Origin: Dugong dugon
Taxonomy: Eukaryota; Chordata; Mammalia; Sirenia; Dugongidae
Direction of reading: 5' to 3'
Assembly (NCBI GenBank): GCA_030035585.1
Contig: CM057469.1
Location: forward strand, 116,166,650 to 116,230,649
DNA: 64,000 nt
This document shows positions 34,491 through 44,690 of this stretch, piece by piece. A program made the position numbers and the translations under genes. Positions within the stretch are counted from its first letter, which is position 1, and every line of letters starts with the position of its first letter. Below the pieces are notes generated by a model. It made no database searches, was not told the DNA's origin, and worked only from the letters and a program-made list of their open reading frames with translations.

Positions 34491-37400
34491 ATGACAGCAC
34501 TAAACTCATACCTATCAATAATTACCCTGAATATAAATGGACTAAATGCACCAATAAAGGACAGAGACTGGCAGATTGGATAAAAAAACACAATATGTCT
34601 ATTTGCTACCTACAAGAGACTCACTTTAGACTTAAAGACACAAACAAACTAAAACTCAAAGGATGGGGAAGAAAATATCAAGCAAACATACTCAAAAAAG
34701 AGCAGGAGTGGCAATATTAATCTCTGACAAAATAGACTTTAAAGTAAAATCCACCACAAAGGATAAGGAAGGACACTATATAATGATTAAAGGGTCAATA
34801 AATCAGGAGGACATAACTATAATAAATATTTACGCACCCAACGACAGGGCTCCAAAATACATAAAACGAACTCTAACAGCACTGAAAAGAGAGATAGACA
34901 GCTCCACAATAGTAGTAGGAGACTTCAACATGCCACTTTCAGTGAAGGACAGAACATCCAGAAAGAAGCTCAACAAAGACACAGAAGAGCTAAATGCTAC
35001 AATCAACAAACTTGGTATCATAGACATATACCAAACGTTCCACCCAACGGTAGACAAGTATACTTTCTTGTTCAATGCACATGGAACATTCTCCAGAATA
35101 GACCACATATTAGGCCTTAAAGCAAGCCTTAATAAAATCCAAAGCATATATTAAGAAAATGTTCTGCATCCTACTTTGGTGAGTGGCGCCTGGGGTCTTA
35201 AAAGCTTGCAAGCGGTTGTCTAAGATGCATCAATTGGTCCCAACCACCTGGAGTAAAGGAGAATGAAGAACACCAAAGACACAAGGAAAGTATTAGCCTA
35301 AGAGACAGAATGGGCCACATAAAAAAGAGACTTCATCAGCCTGAGACCAGAAGAACTAGATGGTGCCCAGCTACCACCAGTGAACGTCCTTGCAGGGAAA
35401 ACAACAGAGGGTCCCTGATGGAGCAGTAGAACAATGGGATGCAGAACTCAAATTCTAGTAAGAAAACCAGACTTAATGGTCTGACTGAAACTGGAGTTGC
35501 CCCGGAAAGCATGGCCCCTGGACTCTCTATCACCAAAACACTACTCAGAGGTTAGTTTATACCAGTAAATGCACACTTCCAAAAAGAAGGAAGGGCCATA
35601 ATCAAAACATTAACCCTAAAACTATAACAAGTAGAAATCCCAGCAAAAGAAGCCCTCAACACCAGAAGAAAGGAAATAATAATAATTAGAGCAGAATTAA
35701 ATGAAATAGAGAATAGAAAAAAATTGAAAGAGTTAACAAGACCAAAAGCTGGTTCTTTGAAAAGATCAACAAAATTGATAAACCATTCTCCAAACTAACA
35801 AAAGAAAAACAAGAGAGGAAGCAGATAACCTGTATAAGAAATGAGATGGGTGATATCACAACAGACCCAACTGAAATTAAAAGAATCATAACAGAATACT
35901 ATGAAAAATTGTACTCTATAAATTTGAAAACCCAGAGGATATTGACAAATTTCTAGAAACTCACTACCTACATAAACTAACACAAACAGAGGTAGAACAA
36001 CTAAATAAACCCATAACAAAAAAAGAGATTGAAAAGGTAATTAAAAAACTCCCAACAACAACAACAACAACAAAACAAACCTTGGCCTGGATGGCTTCAC
36101 TGGAGAATTCTACCAAACTTTCAGAGAAGAGTTAACACCACTACTAATAAAGGTATTTCACAGCATAGAAAAGGAAAGAATACTTTCAAACTCATTCTAT
36201 GGAGCCAGCTTAACCCTGATACAAAAAGGTAAAAAATACACCACAAAAAAAGAAAATTACAGTCAATATCCCTGATGAACATTGACCCAAAAATCCTCAA
36301 CAAAATTCTAGCCAATAGAATTCAGCAACATATCAAAAAAATAATTCACCATGATCAAGTTGGATTTACACCAGGTATGCAGGAATTGTTCAACAATAGA
36401 AAAAAAAAATCAATGTAATCCATCACATAAATAAAACAAAAGACAAGAACTACATGATCTTATCAATCGATACAGAAAAGGCATTTGACGAAGTCCAACA
36501 CCTATTCATGATAAAAATTCTCAACAAATTAAGAATAGAAGGGAAATTCCTCACTATAATTAAGGACATTTATACAAAGCCAACAGCCAACATCATCCTA
36601 AATGGAGAGACTTTGAAAGCATTCCCCTTGAGAACGGTAACCAGACAAGGATGCCCTTTATCACCACTCTTATTTGATATTGTGCTGGAGGTCCTAGCTA
36701 AAGTAATTAGGCTAGAGAAAGAAATATAGAGCGTCCAGATTGGTAGGGATGAAGTCAAAGTATATATTTGCAGATGATATGATCTTATATGCAGAAAACC
36801 CCGAAGAATCCACAAGAAAACTGCTGGAACTAACAGAAGATTTCAGCAAAGTTTCAGGATACAAGATAAACATACAAAAATCAGTTGGATTCCTCTACAC
36901 CAACAAGAGAACTTCAAAGAGGAAATCACCAAATCACACCCATTTACAACAGACCTCAAGAAGATAAAATACTTAGGAATAAATCTAACCAGAGATGTAA
37001 AAGATCTATAGAATGAAAACTACAAGACACTAATGCAAGAAGCCAAAAGACACCCACGTAAGCGGAAAAAGATACCTTGCTCATGGATAGGTAGACTCAA
37101 CGTTGTGAAAATGTCACTTCTACCCAAAGCAATCTACAGATACAATGCAATCTCGATCCAAATTCCACCGGCATTTTTTAATGAGATGGAAAAACAAATC
37201 ACCAACTTCATATGGAAAGGGAAGAGGCCTCAAATAAGTAAAGCATTACTCAAGAAAAGGAACAAAGTGGGAGGCCTCACACTACCTGATTTTAGAACCT
37301 ATTATACAGCCACAGTAGTCAAAACAGGCCTGGTACTGGTACAACAACATATACATAGACCAATGGAACAGAATTGAGAATCCAGCAGTAAATTCATCCA

Positions 37401-38510
37401 CCTATGAGCAGCTAATATTTGACAAAGGCCCAAAGTCCATTAATAGGGGAAAAGACAGTCTCTTTAACAAATGGTGTTGGCATAACTGGATATCCATCTG
37501 CAAAAAACTGAAACAAGACCCATACCTCACACCATGCACAAAAAATAACTCAAAGTTTTAGTGGATCAAAGACTTAAATATAAAACCAAAAACGATAAAG
37601 ATCATGGAAGAAAAAATAAAGACAATGCTAGGAGCCCTAATACATGGCATAAACACAATACGAACCAGAAGTAACAATGCACAAGCACCAGAAGAGAGAC
37701 TAAATAACTGGGAACTCCTAAAAATCAAACACTTATGCTCATCAAAAGACCACCAAAAGAGTAAAAAGACAACCTACAGACTGGGAAAACATTTTTGGCT
37801 ACAACAAATCCAATCAGTGGCTAATCTCTAAAATCTACAGGATACTGTAAAACCTGAACAACTAAAAGACAAATAACCCAATTAAAAAATGGACAAAGGA
37901 TATGAACAGGCACTTTGCGAAAGAAGATATTCGGGCAGCTAACAGACACATGAAGAAATGCTCATGATCATTAGCCATTAGAGAAATGCAGATCAAAACT
38001 ACCATTAGATATCATCTCGCTACAACAAGGCTAACAATCCAAAATTCACAAAACAACAAATGCTGGAGAGGTTGTGGAGAGACTGGAACACTTATACACT
38101 GTTGGTAGGAATGTAAAATGGTACAACCACTTTGGAAATTGATTTGGCGCTTCCTTAAAAAGCTAGGAATAGAAGTACCATAGGATCCAGCTATTCCACT
38201 CCTTGGACTATATCCTAGAGAAATAAGAGCCGTCACACAAACAGATATATGCACACCCATGTTCATTGCACCACTCTTCCCAATAGCAAAAAGATGGAAA
38301 CAACCTAGGTGACCATAAATGGACTAATGGATAAACAATTATGGTATATCCACACAACGGAATACTATGCAACAATAAAGTACAACAACGAAGCCGTGAA
38401 ACATCTTATAACATGGAGGAAGCTGGAGGTCATTCATTATTCTGAGTGAATTTAGTCAGTCACAGAAGGACAAATATTGTGTAAGACCACTATTATGAGA
38501 ACTCAAGAAA
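34491..38510 (+). pseudogene. L1-C ORF2 (endonuclease-RT), broken and chimeric
   Basis: The start is the ATG at 34491 (MTALNSYLSIITLNINGLN). The endonuclease at 34663-35140 is nearly intact: RAGVAILISDKIDF, KDKEGHYIMIKGS, INIYAPNDRAPK, VVGDFNMPLSV and RIDHILGLK. The expected final SDH motif is lost because sequence from 35149 to 35528 is L1 3' UTR. ORF2 resumes at about 35530, in the linker. The RT palm lies at 36454-36729 ([29 protein letters not shown]) and at 36768 ([11 protein letters not shown], intact catalytic pair). The C-terminal part has [15 protein letters not shown] and [16 protein letters not shown] (37033-37377). Frames change several times. Confidence 0.9.
35149..35528 (+). other. 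L1 3' UTR segment embedded in L1-C ORF2
   Basis: From TATTAAGAAAATGTTCTGCA through CAAGCGGTTGTCTAAGATGC, AAGGAGAATGAAGAACACCA, TTCATCAGCCTGAGACCAGA and CAGACTTAATGGTCTGACTG to GCCCCTGGACTCTCT, this matches the 3' UTR of L1-C at 38781-39153 and of L1-A at 6084-6462. It has the same orientation as the host. It has no A tail and no visible target duplication. About 210 bp of ORF2, present in L1-A at 2655-2865, are missing at the spot. Confidence 0.9.
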
Positions 38511-39459
38511 ATGTTCAAACACAGAAGAAAACATTCTTTGATGGCTACGAGGGTGGGGAGGGAGGGGGAAGGTTATTTACTAACTAGATAGTAGATAAGA
38601 ATTATCTTAGGTAAAGGGAAGGATGGCACATACTACAGGGGAAGTCAACACAACTGAACTAAACCAAAGCTAAGAATTGTCCTGAATACAATCAAACACT
38701 TTGAGGGACAGAGTAGCAGGGGTAGGGGTCTGGGGACCATGCTTTCAGAAGACATCTAGGTCAATTGACATAACAAAGCTTATTAAGAAAATGTTCTGAG
38801 TCCTACTTTGGTGAGTGGTGTCTGGGGTCTTAGAAGCTTGCAAGCAGCCATCTAAGATGCAAGTTGGTCCCAACCACCTGGAATGAAGGAGAATGAAGAA
38901 CACCAAAGACACAAGGAAAGTATTAGCCCAAGAGACAGAAAGGGCCACATAAACCAGAGATTTCATCAGCCTGAGACCAGAAGAACTAGTTGGTGCCTGG
39001 CTACCACCAATGACCGCTCTGACAAGGAACACAACAGAGGGTCCCAGATGGAGCAGGAGAAAGGTGGGGTGCAGAACTCAAATTCTAGTAAGAAGACCAG
39101 ACTTAATGGTCTGACTGAGACTGGAGGAACCCTGGAAAGCATAGCATGGCCCAGAACTAAAACAATATCTGAGGCCAACTCTTCAGACAGGGATTGGACT
39201 GGACTGTGGGACATAAAGTGATACTCATGAGGAGTGTGCCTGTTAGCTCAAATAGATACAAAAGACTAAACAGGCAGCTTCTGTCCAGAGGTGAGATGGG
39301 AAGGCAGAGAGGGTTAGGAGTTGGTTGAACGGACATGGGGAATCAGAGATGGAAAGGAGGAGTGTGCTGTCACAGTATGGGGAGAGCAATTAGAGTCACA
39401 TAACAATGTATGTATAAATTTTTGTATGGGAAAAATAAAAAATAAAAAGACTAATATTA

Positions 39460-40362
39460 AATGCCCATTCTACTTCAAAACTTACCTAGATCTTCTTCCT
39501 CTATTTCTTTTACATACAATACTTTTGTTTCCCCTATGAGCATTCTATAATAGTACTATGGTAAAACCTTCCCAAGCCGGCACCTGTGTAAAGTGGAAAC
39601 CTGTCAGAGAAGGAAACCTCAAATATTTTCCACTAAAATGAACAATAGAAAAGTGGTAAGACTACACCCTGCCTAGGGCGGAAACCTTGCAAGACCTGGA
39701 AAAACAGTGTGGTCGGTGGAGTTCTGGCTTTCACAGGTTTCACTGTTTACACACACAGGAAATCCTCTCTGGACCATAAGTCATTCAGGGTCGGGAAAGA
39801 GACATATTTCCTCCCGTAGGCCCTCTACCATACAGAATGTCAGTTCCAATTAAAGGTTTCCATATTCATCTATCTTTTTATCTTTGTTTATAGTTGAAAG
39901 AGATTTAAGGGGAGATCTTCTACAAGTATTGATGTTAAATAAGAATCCTTGAAAGCAGGAAGATCCTACTCTCTGGTTTAAAAAGAAATGTGTATTTGGT
40001 GACTGAGTCTCTTGCTAATCCACTTCCAAAGGAGGCAAATGAATGGACATTAAAGTCTTAGCTGACATCATCCCTGGGATTTGTGTCTGCCTCAGAACTT
40101 CTGACAAAAGTCCACCAGTCCCAGAAATATATATTTTAAAGTAAAAAAAAAAAAATCCTTATTATGAGAGTAGAGCAACATTCACATGTTTATACACCTG
40201 GCTGAGGGGAGGGGACAAAGTGCAGAGACCAGGTTGATAAGCGGGACCTGATATAGACTGACGTTAATATATCCGGGCATTCGATATGGGACAGCAGTCT
40301 AACTTGATGTTTCTCTAAATAGGTTAAGCCAAGTTTACTGAACAACAAAAACAGCTAACTTT
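39460..40362. other. No gene seen
   Basis: Unique-looking non-coding sequence. An A run at 40142-40154 is the only low-complexity feature. Confidence 0.45.
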
Positions 40363-40590
40363 AAGCACTTACTATGTGTCGAATGTTTTACAGGCTTTAT
40401 TTAACATAATCTTCCCCGCATCCTCTTAGGTAGATAAATATTATTATTAAGTAACAATTTAATAGGGGAGGCAAGTGAGACTGGGAGAGTTGTAACTTGT
40501 CCAAGGCCACATGGCTAGTCAATTTCAGAGCTGGCAGTCAAATCCAGACCTGATCTCTAAGCCTATTCTCTTACCTACTATATTATGGAC
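40363..40590 (-). mobile_element. MIR SINE
   Basis: Plus strand: AGCACTTACTATGTGTCGAA, TTATTTAACATAATCTTCCC, TAGGTAGATAAATATTATTA, AACTTGTCCAAGGCCACATG and TGATCTCTAAGCCTATTCTC, which are MIR segments in reverse. Confidence 0.85.
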
Positions 40591-40721
40591 TCATTGGAGA
40601 GAGAAAACGCACGATTCTGCACTGACGTGTTGAGGCTGCTCCAGGTGCCTGTAACACCTAGTAAAAGGTGAGGGCAACAGAACTTTATCTGATGCATTAG
40701 TTTGTGGAATTAGGTGCTTAT

Positions 40722-40866
40722 GGGGCCCCTGGTGGCACAATGGTTAAGAGCTCAGCTGCTAATCAAAAGGTCAGCAGTTCAAATCCACCACCTATTCCTT
40801 GGAAACCCTATAGGGTCGCTATGAGTCAGAATCAACTCGACAGCAACAGGTTTGGTTTTGGTTTGG
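40722..40866 (+). mobile_element. AfroSINE, short form
   Basis: Well preserved: GGGCCCCTGGTGGCACAATG, GTTAAGAGCTCAGCTGCTAA, AAGGTCAGCAGTTCAAATCC, then CCTTGGAAACCCTATAGGGT, CGCTATGAGTCAGAATCAAC and a GGTTTGGTTTTGGTTTGG tail. A further 20-bp section (the TTCTACTCTG block) is missing in this copy. Confidence 0.92.
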
Positions 40867-40965
40867 AACCTATGCTCCTTCTGCACTGAAAAACATCTGG
40901 GCTGGCCTCTCTGGGTTAAAAATTTTCATAAAATGAATATTCTGTTTCCTCTCATTGTCCTAGTA

Positions 40966-41170
40966 CAGGGTTTCTCAGCTTTGGCACTATTGATATTTTG
41001 TTGTGGGGGTTGTCCTGTACATTGCAGGATGTTCAGCAGCATTTCTGGCCTTTACCCACTAAATGCCAGTAGCACCCCCCAACAATTGTGGCAACCAGAA
41101 ATGTCTCAAGATACTTCCAAATACCCTTTGCGTGGGGAGCAACAAAACGACCCTCAGTTGAGAGCAACTT
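40966..41170 (-). mobile_element. MER5A-type hAT DNA transposon relic
   Basis: 205-bp non-autonomous hAT element read in reverse: CAGGGTTTCTCAGCTTTGGC, TTTTGTTGTGGGGGTTGTCC, GTTCAGCAGCATTTCTGGCC, GCACCCCCCAACAATTGTGG and terminal GTTGAGAGCAACTT. Flanked by TCCTAGTA (40958-40965) and TCCTTGTA (41171-41178), an 8-bp target duplication as expected for hAT elements. Confidence 0.9.
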
Positions 41171-41433
41171 TCCTTGTAGAAAAAGCGCTGGATCAGAATC
41201 AAACAATCTGGATTCGAATCCTGTTTCCAATATTTGTTGCTGTGTAACCATGGGAAAATAGTATAAAATCTTTCTAAACATTTATCTCTTCATCTAAAAC
41301 GTACTAATGTGTGTTCTATCCAGATCCTAGAATTGTTGTAAGGGCAAAGATAGCAAAAATTAAACTGTGACAGTGCCTGTTAAAGCTGTAGCACTGAAAA
41401 CAGTAGTATTTTAGCTCCCTCTGTGAATTATCT

Positions 41434-41633
41434 GAGGATCCCTGGCGGTGCGGTGGTAAAAGTGTTTGGCTGCTAACCAGAAGAAGAGAGATTCAAACCC
41501 ACTAGCTGCTTCACGGGAGAAAGATGTAGCATTTTGCTTCTGTAAAGATTTACAGCCTTGAAAATTCTATGGGGCAGTTCTACTCTGTCCTATAGCGTTC
41601 CTATGAGTTGAAATTGACTCAATGGCAATGGAG
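41434..41633 (+). mobile_element. AfroSINE, long form
   Basis: GATCCCTGGCGGTGCGGTGG, TTTGGCTGCTAACCAGAAGA, TTTGCTTCTGTAAAGATTTA, GGGGCAGTTCTACTCTGTCC, TATGAGTTGAAATTGACTCA. Flanked by GTGAATTAT (41423-41431) and ATGAATTAT (41636-41644). Confidence 0.92.
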
Positions 41634-41648
41634 TTATGAATTATATAA

Positions 41649-41840
41649 GGCGCCCTGGTGGCACAATGGTTAAGCTCTGGACTACTAACTGAAAGATTGG
41701 TGGTTCAAACCCACCCAGTGGCAGGAGAAAGATCTGGCGATCAGCTTTCATAAAGATTTCAGGCAAGAAGACCCTATGGAGCAGTTCTATTCTGTCACAT
41801 GGGGTCACTATAAGTTGAAATTAACTTCACAACAACAACG
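41649..41840 (+). mobile_element. AfroSINE, long form
   Basis: GGCGCCCTGGTGGCACAATG, CTACTAACTGAAAGATTGGT, GTTCAAACCCACCCAGTGGC, AAAGATTTCAGGCAAGAAGA, CATGGGGTCACTATAAGTTG. It follows the previous SINE by about 15 bp and is flanked by TGAATTAT (41637) and TGAATTAC (41841). Confidence 0.92.
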
Positions 41841-41871
41841 TGAATTACATATAGTTTAGAAAGAGTTGTAA

Positions 41872-42045
41872 ACTGAGACAAGCACTAGACTGGATATCAG
41901 AAAGGCTATGTTCTAGTCCTATAGGGTCGCTATGAGTTGGAATTAACTCAATGGCAACAGGTTTGGTTTTTTGGTTTGTATTGCTGACTCTGCCTCTAGC
42001 TTTCTGTCTTTCCTTGCGCAGGTCACTCAATCCTTCCAAGATTAT
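41872..42045 (+). mobile_element. MIR SINE fragment with AfroSINE tail inside
   Basis: ACTGGATATCAGAAAGGCTA and TTCTAGTC to the left, then GACTCTGCCTCTAGCTTTCT and GCGCAGGTCACTCAATCCTT to the right, fit MIR. An AfroSINE 3' end (CCTATAGGGTCGCTATGAGT to GGTTTGGTTTTTTGGTTTG, 41918-41979) lies between them. Confidence 0.6.
41918..41979 (+). mobile_element. AfroSINE tail, 5'-truncated
   Basis: Only the RTE-like tail remains: CCTATAGGGTCGCTATGAGT, TGGAATTAACTCAATGGCAA, CAGGTTTGG. 5' truncation is common for SINEs inserted by a LINE enzyme. Confidence 0.88.
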
Positions 42046-43904
42046 AGTCTCATTTGTATTATTATTGTCATTATTAAGACTAATTTGCCTTGTAATTTCC
42101 ATCCCTCACATAACAGTGTCCATTTCTTTTGAAGAATTACCTGTCCCTCACTGGATATTGTCATAACGGAATGGTAAACCCAAGCGCCTGCCTCCTATCA
42201 TTGAAGTCCAACAGGCAGACTGCTCCTCTCACCATCTCTGGGCAGCCATGGGGCCAGAATGTTACCCAGGATCAGCCTATGTGTTGCTTTTGTCTAATCT
42301 TTGACTCCTAAGCAAGGGAGATATGGAAAGAAGTATCCACTGGATTCCATCACACTCTCCCTGTGAGGCCATTGCCTTGGCTTTGCCTCATAGCCTGCCA
42401 GAGGTACCTTTCCATGGCTGGTTCTCAATTTTCCTGTTTAATCTTTCTGTCTCAGATTCTGCCAGTTGTCCCTCATCATTTGTCGTCCTCTTCTTTTATA
42501 GTAATAGGACCTCAGTCTTTAGTTGGGTACATTGTTGCCCTGAATAAAACCTATATTTCTCAGATTCTTTTAGGCAGCTAGGTTGGGCTGTGTTCTGGCC
42601 AATGGAGTATAGGCAGAAGTGTTGAGTGCAAATTCCAGGATGTGTCCTCACGGGAAACGGCTATGTCCTTCTTTTTCCCTTCTGTTTTCCTGTTAATTGG
42701 AAGCTAGACATAATCGCTGGAGCTCCAACCAGCATCTTGGGCCATGAGGTAATCATGGTAATCAAAGTTTTACATAGTACAAAAGGTAGGGGGTCCCGGA
42801 CCAGAGCACCATCCCAGATGTGGATTGATTGTTTCAAATTTTTGAGCCTGAGAGGAAAAAAAAAAAAAACTTTTGTCTTGAATAAGCCTTTCTTAAGGTA
42901 GGTATTTCTGTCCTTTGCACAAGTCCTAATCCTAATGAATTCACCTCCCTGTTGCTTCAGACAGACCTGGTTCCTGTCTATTGCTTGTACCCCTTTCAGG
43001 GGAAGGTGATAGAAAATCTAATTCAAGTTGGCTTAAACAGTAAGAAAAAATTATTGGCTCAGAGAACTGCAAAGTCCAGAGGTAGCCCAGGCTCTAGGCA
43101 GAATTCAATTAACATTTCAAACAATACCACTGGAGATCAATTTCTCTCCTGCCCTGTCTTCCACAATTTCAGTTTCATTTTTAATTTCCATTATGTTGGT
43201 TCCCTTGCAGCTCCAGCAACTCTTTTTGGACTGGTGAAATTGGCTAAAGTAGTTTTAAGAGCTCACGTTTTCACACCTCCTAGTGGAGAAAGAGAAAGAG
43301 CCTCCTGCAGTAGCCCCCAGAGAAAATAGGACACTTTTAGACTGGACATAGGATAACCCCACACATTCCGTAGAGCTGAGAAAGGGAGAGGTAGTTCCCC
43401 AAAGAAAACGGTGAATTTACTTATCGGTAAAACAGGAACAGGAATATTTATCCTACCTACCTGAAAAAGGTGTTATAATGACTAAGTACAATGATGCAGG
43501 CGAAGGTGTTTTGAAAATTATAAATTATTACATAAATATGAGTTACTGTCATTGGTATTCATGTCCTCACTCTCTCTTTTTTGTCTTCTCCCACTGAAAC
43601 CTCTTAAAGTTTGTGGCACTACATTAAGGGTAATGGTAACCTAAAATTTTATAGAATTCCTCACTTTTTCAAAGCAAACATTTATGATATTATTTAGTCC
43701 TTTTTATGACAACTGAAAATATCCCCTCTGTTTCCTCCAATTGCAGATTCATAACTACTGCAATGGCATAGTCTTTCCCGCTCTGTAATGTATTGGAGGC
43801 ACCTCACTAAATCAAAGTTTTTTAGCTAAGAATATAATCTGAGAATGGGAGTGGAGGGACGGTCCTGGCCTCTAATGTTTTCTCGCTTTTGCAGCCAGGA
43901 ATAT
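42046..43904. other. No gene seen; one old repeat-like block
   Basis: 42545-42760 (TTCTGGCCAATGGAGTATAG, GCTGGAGCTCCAACCAGCAT, CTTGGGCCATGAGGTAATCA) resembles a mammal-wide repeat that I cannot name. An A run lies at 42857-42869. Open frames at 42323-42581 and 42952-43329 lack domains or splice context. Confidence 0.4.
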
Positions 43905-44690
43905 TCTTTTAAGATGCAATTCTAACTATATCATGCATACAATTAACATTCTCGAATGACTTCCCAGCACACTTAGAGTAAATCCCAAGCATCGCTTATA
44001 CGGCCCACAGTCATGCGGCCCTGTCTACCCTTCCACATCCACCTCTCACCTTGCTCTCTGTTTTCTCTCCACTGAGGTCATATTGAGCTGCTTCAGGCTT
44101 CTCATGGAGCCCTGGTGGTGCAGTGGTTAAGAGCTTGGCTTCTAACCCAAAGGTCAGCAATTCAAATCCACCAGCCATTCCTTGGAAATCCTATGGGCCA
44201 GTTCTACTGCGTCCTGTATTGTTGCTCTGAGTCAGAATTGACTTGACAGCAAAGTTGTTGTTTTTTTTCTTTTAAGGCTTTTCATATGTTCTACAGTCTC
44301 TCTGTGGGCCATAGCTTCAGCATGACATTCCCTTTCCCTGTAACACCCTTGCCAACCCCAAACCCCTGCCAGCACCACCAATGGCTCCACCTATTTTACT
44401 GCCTCTCGTTCGTTGATATGCAACTTAGACATATTCTAGGGCTGTCTTCCCTCTGGAGCCCTGAGACATAGAGGTGCTCCCCCACAAATTATCTGGCTCC
44501 CTAGTACGTTATACTTTTACTTTCACAGCTCTGGTAATCATTAGTTTAATGCTTGTGTTTCCCGATAACTCTGATTTCAGGGTGTGTGTCTTTTTCAGCA
44601 CTGTGTCCTCAAAGCTTAGTACAATGTCTGACACATAATGCGACTCAACAAATACATATTGAATTCAATCAGTTAATTAATGAATCAGTG
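43905..44690 (+). mobile_element. L2 LINE 3' region, interrupted by AfroSINE
   Basis: L2 markers: TCGAATGACTTCCCAGCACA, AGAGTAAATCCCAAGCATCG, GCGGCCCTGTCTACCCTTCC, then after the SINE CATGACATTCCCTTTCCCTG and at the end CAATGTCTGACACATAATGC and GACTCAACAAATACATATTG. Confidence 0.72.
44106..44274 (+). mobile_element. AfroSINE, short form, with target duplication
   Basis: GGAGCCCTGGTGGTGCAGTG with an A box-like TGGTGCAGTGG, GGCTTCTAACCCAAAGGTCA, B box-like CAATTCAAATCC, CCATTCCTTGGAAATCCTAT, GTCAGAATTGACTTGACAGC. Flanked by AGGCTTCTCAT (44095-44105) and AGGCTTTTCAT (44275-44285). The head resembles tRNA-Asn by eye (15 of 20 bases in the anticodon-arm segment). Confidence 0.94.

Larger units (their letters stand above)
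31660..39446 (+). mobile_element. L1-C: complete 7.8-kb L1 LINE with target-site duplication
   Basis: Starts GGAGGCAGAGCCAAGATGGC and ends in an A-rich tail with AATAAAAAATAAA. It is flanked by AAGACTAACATTA (31647-31659) and AAGACTAATATTA (39447-39459), a 13-bp target duplication with one difference. It contains a 1.4-kb 5' UTR, ORF1 (33094), ORF2 (34491) and a 3' UTR from about 38510. A 380-bp piece of L1 3' UTR replaces part of ORF2 at 35149-35528. Frameshifts and stops in both ORFs make it inactive, although it retains the complete 5' end and an intact RT FADD box. Confidence 0.95.

Noticed and set aside
41033-41281. Open frames on both strands
   Set aside because: They overlap the MER5A relic and its flank; no hAT transposase is encoded by MER5A.
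42323-42581. Two overlapping hydrophobic plus-strand open frames
   Set aside because: Short, pyrimidine-rich sequence gives hydrophobic translations by composition; no splice sites or homology recognised.
44106-44180. tRNA gene signal (A and B box-like motifs)
   Set aside because: This is the head of an AfroSINE; the cloverleaf is degraded and the sequence continues into the SINE body. The same holds for the tRNA-Gly-like head at 54160-54233.
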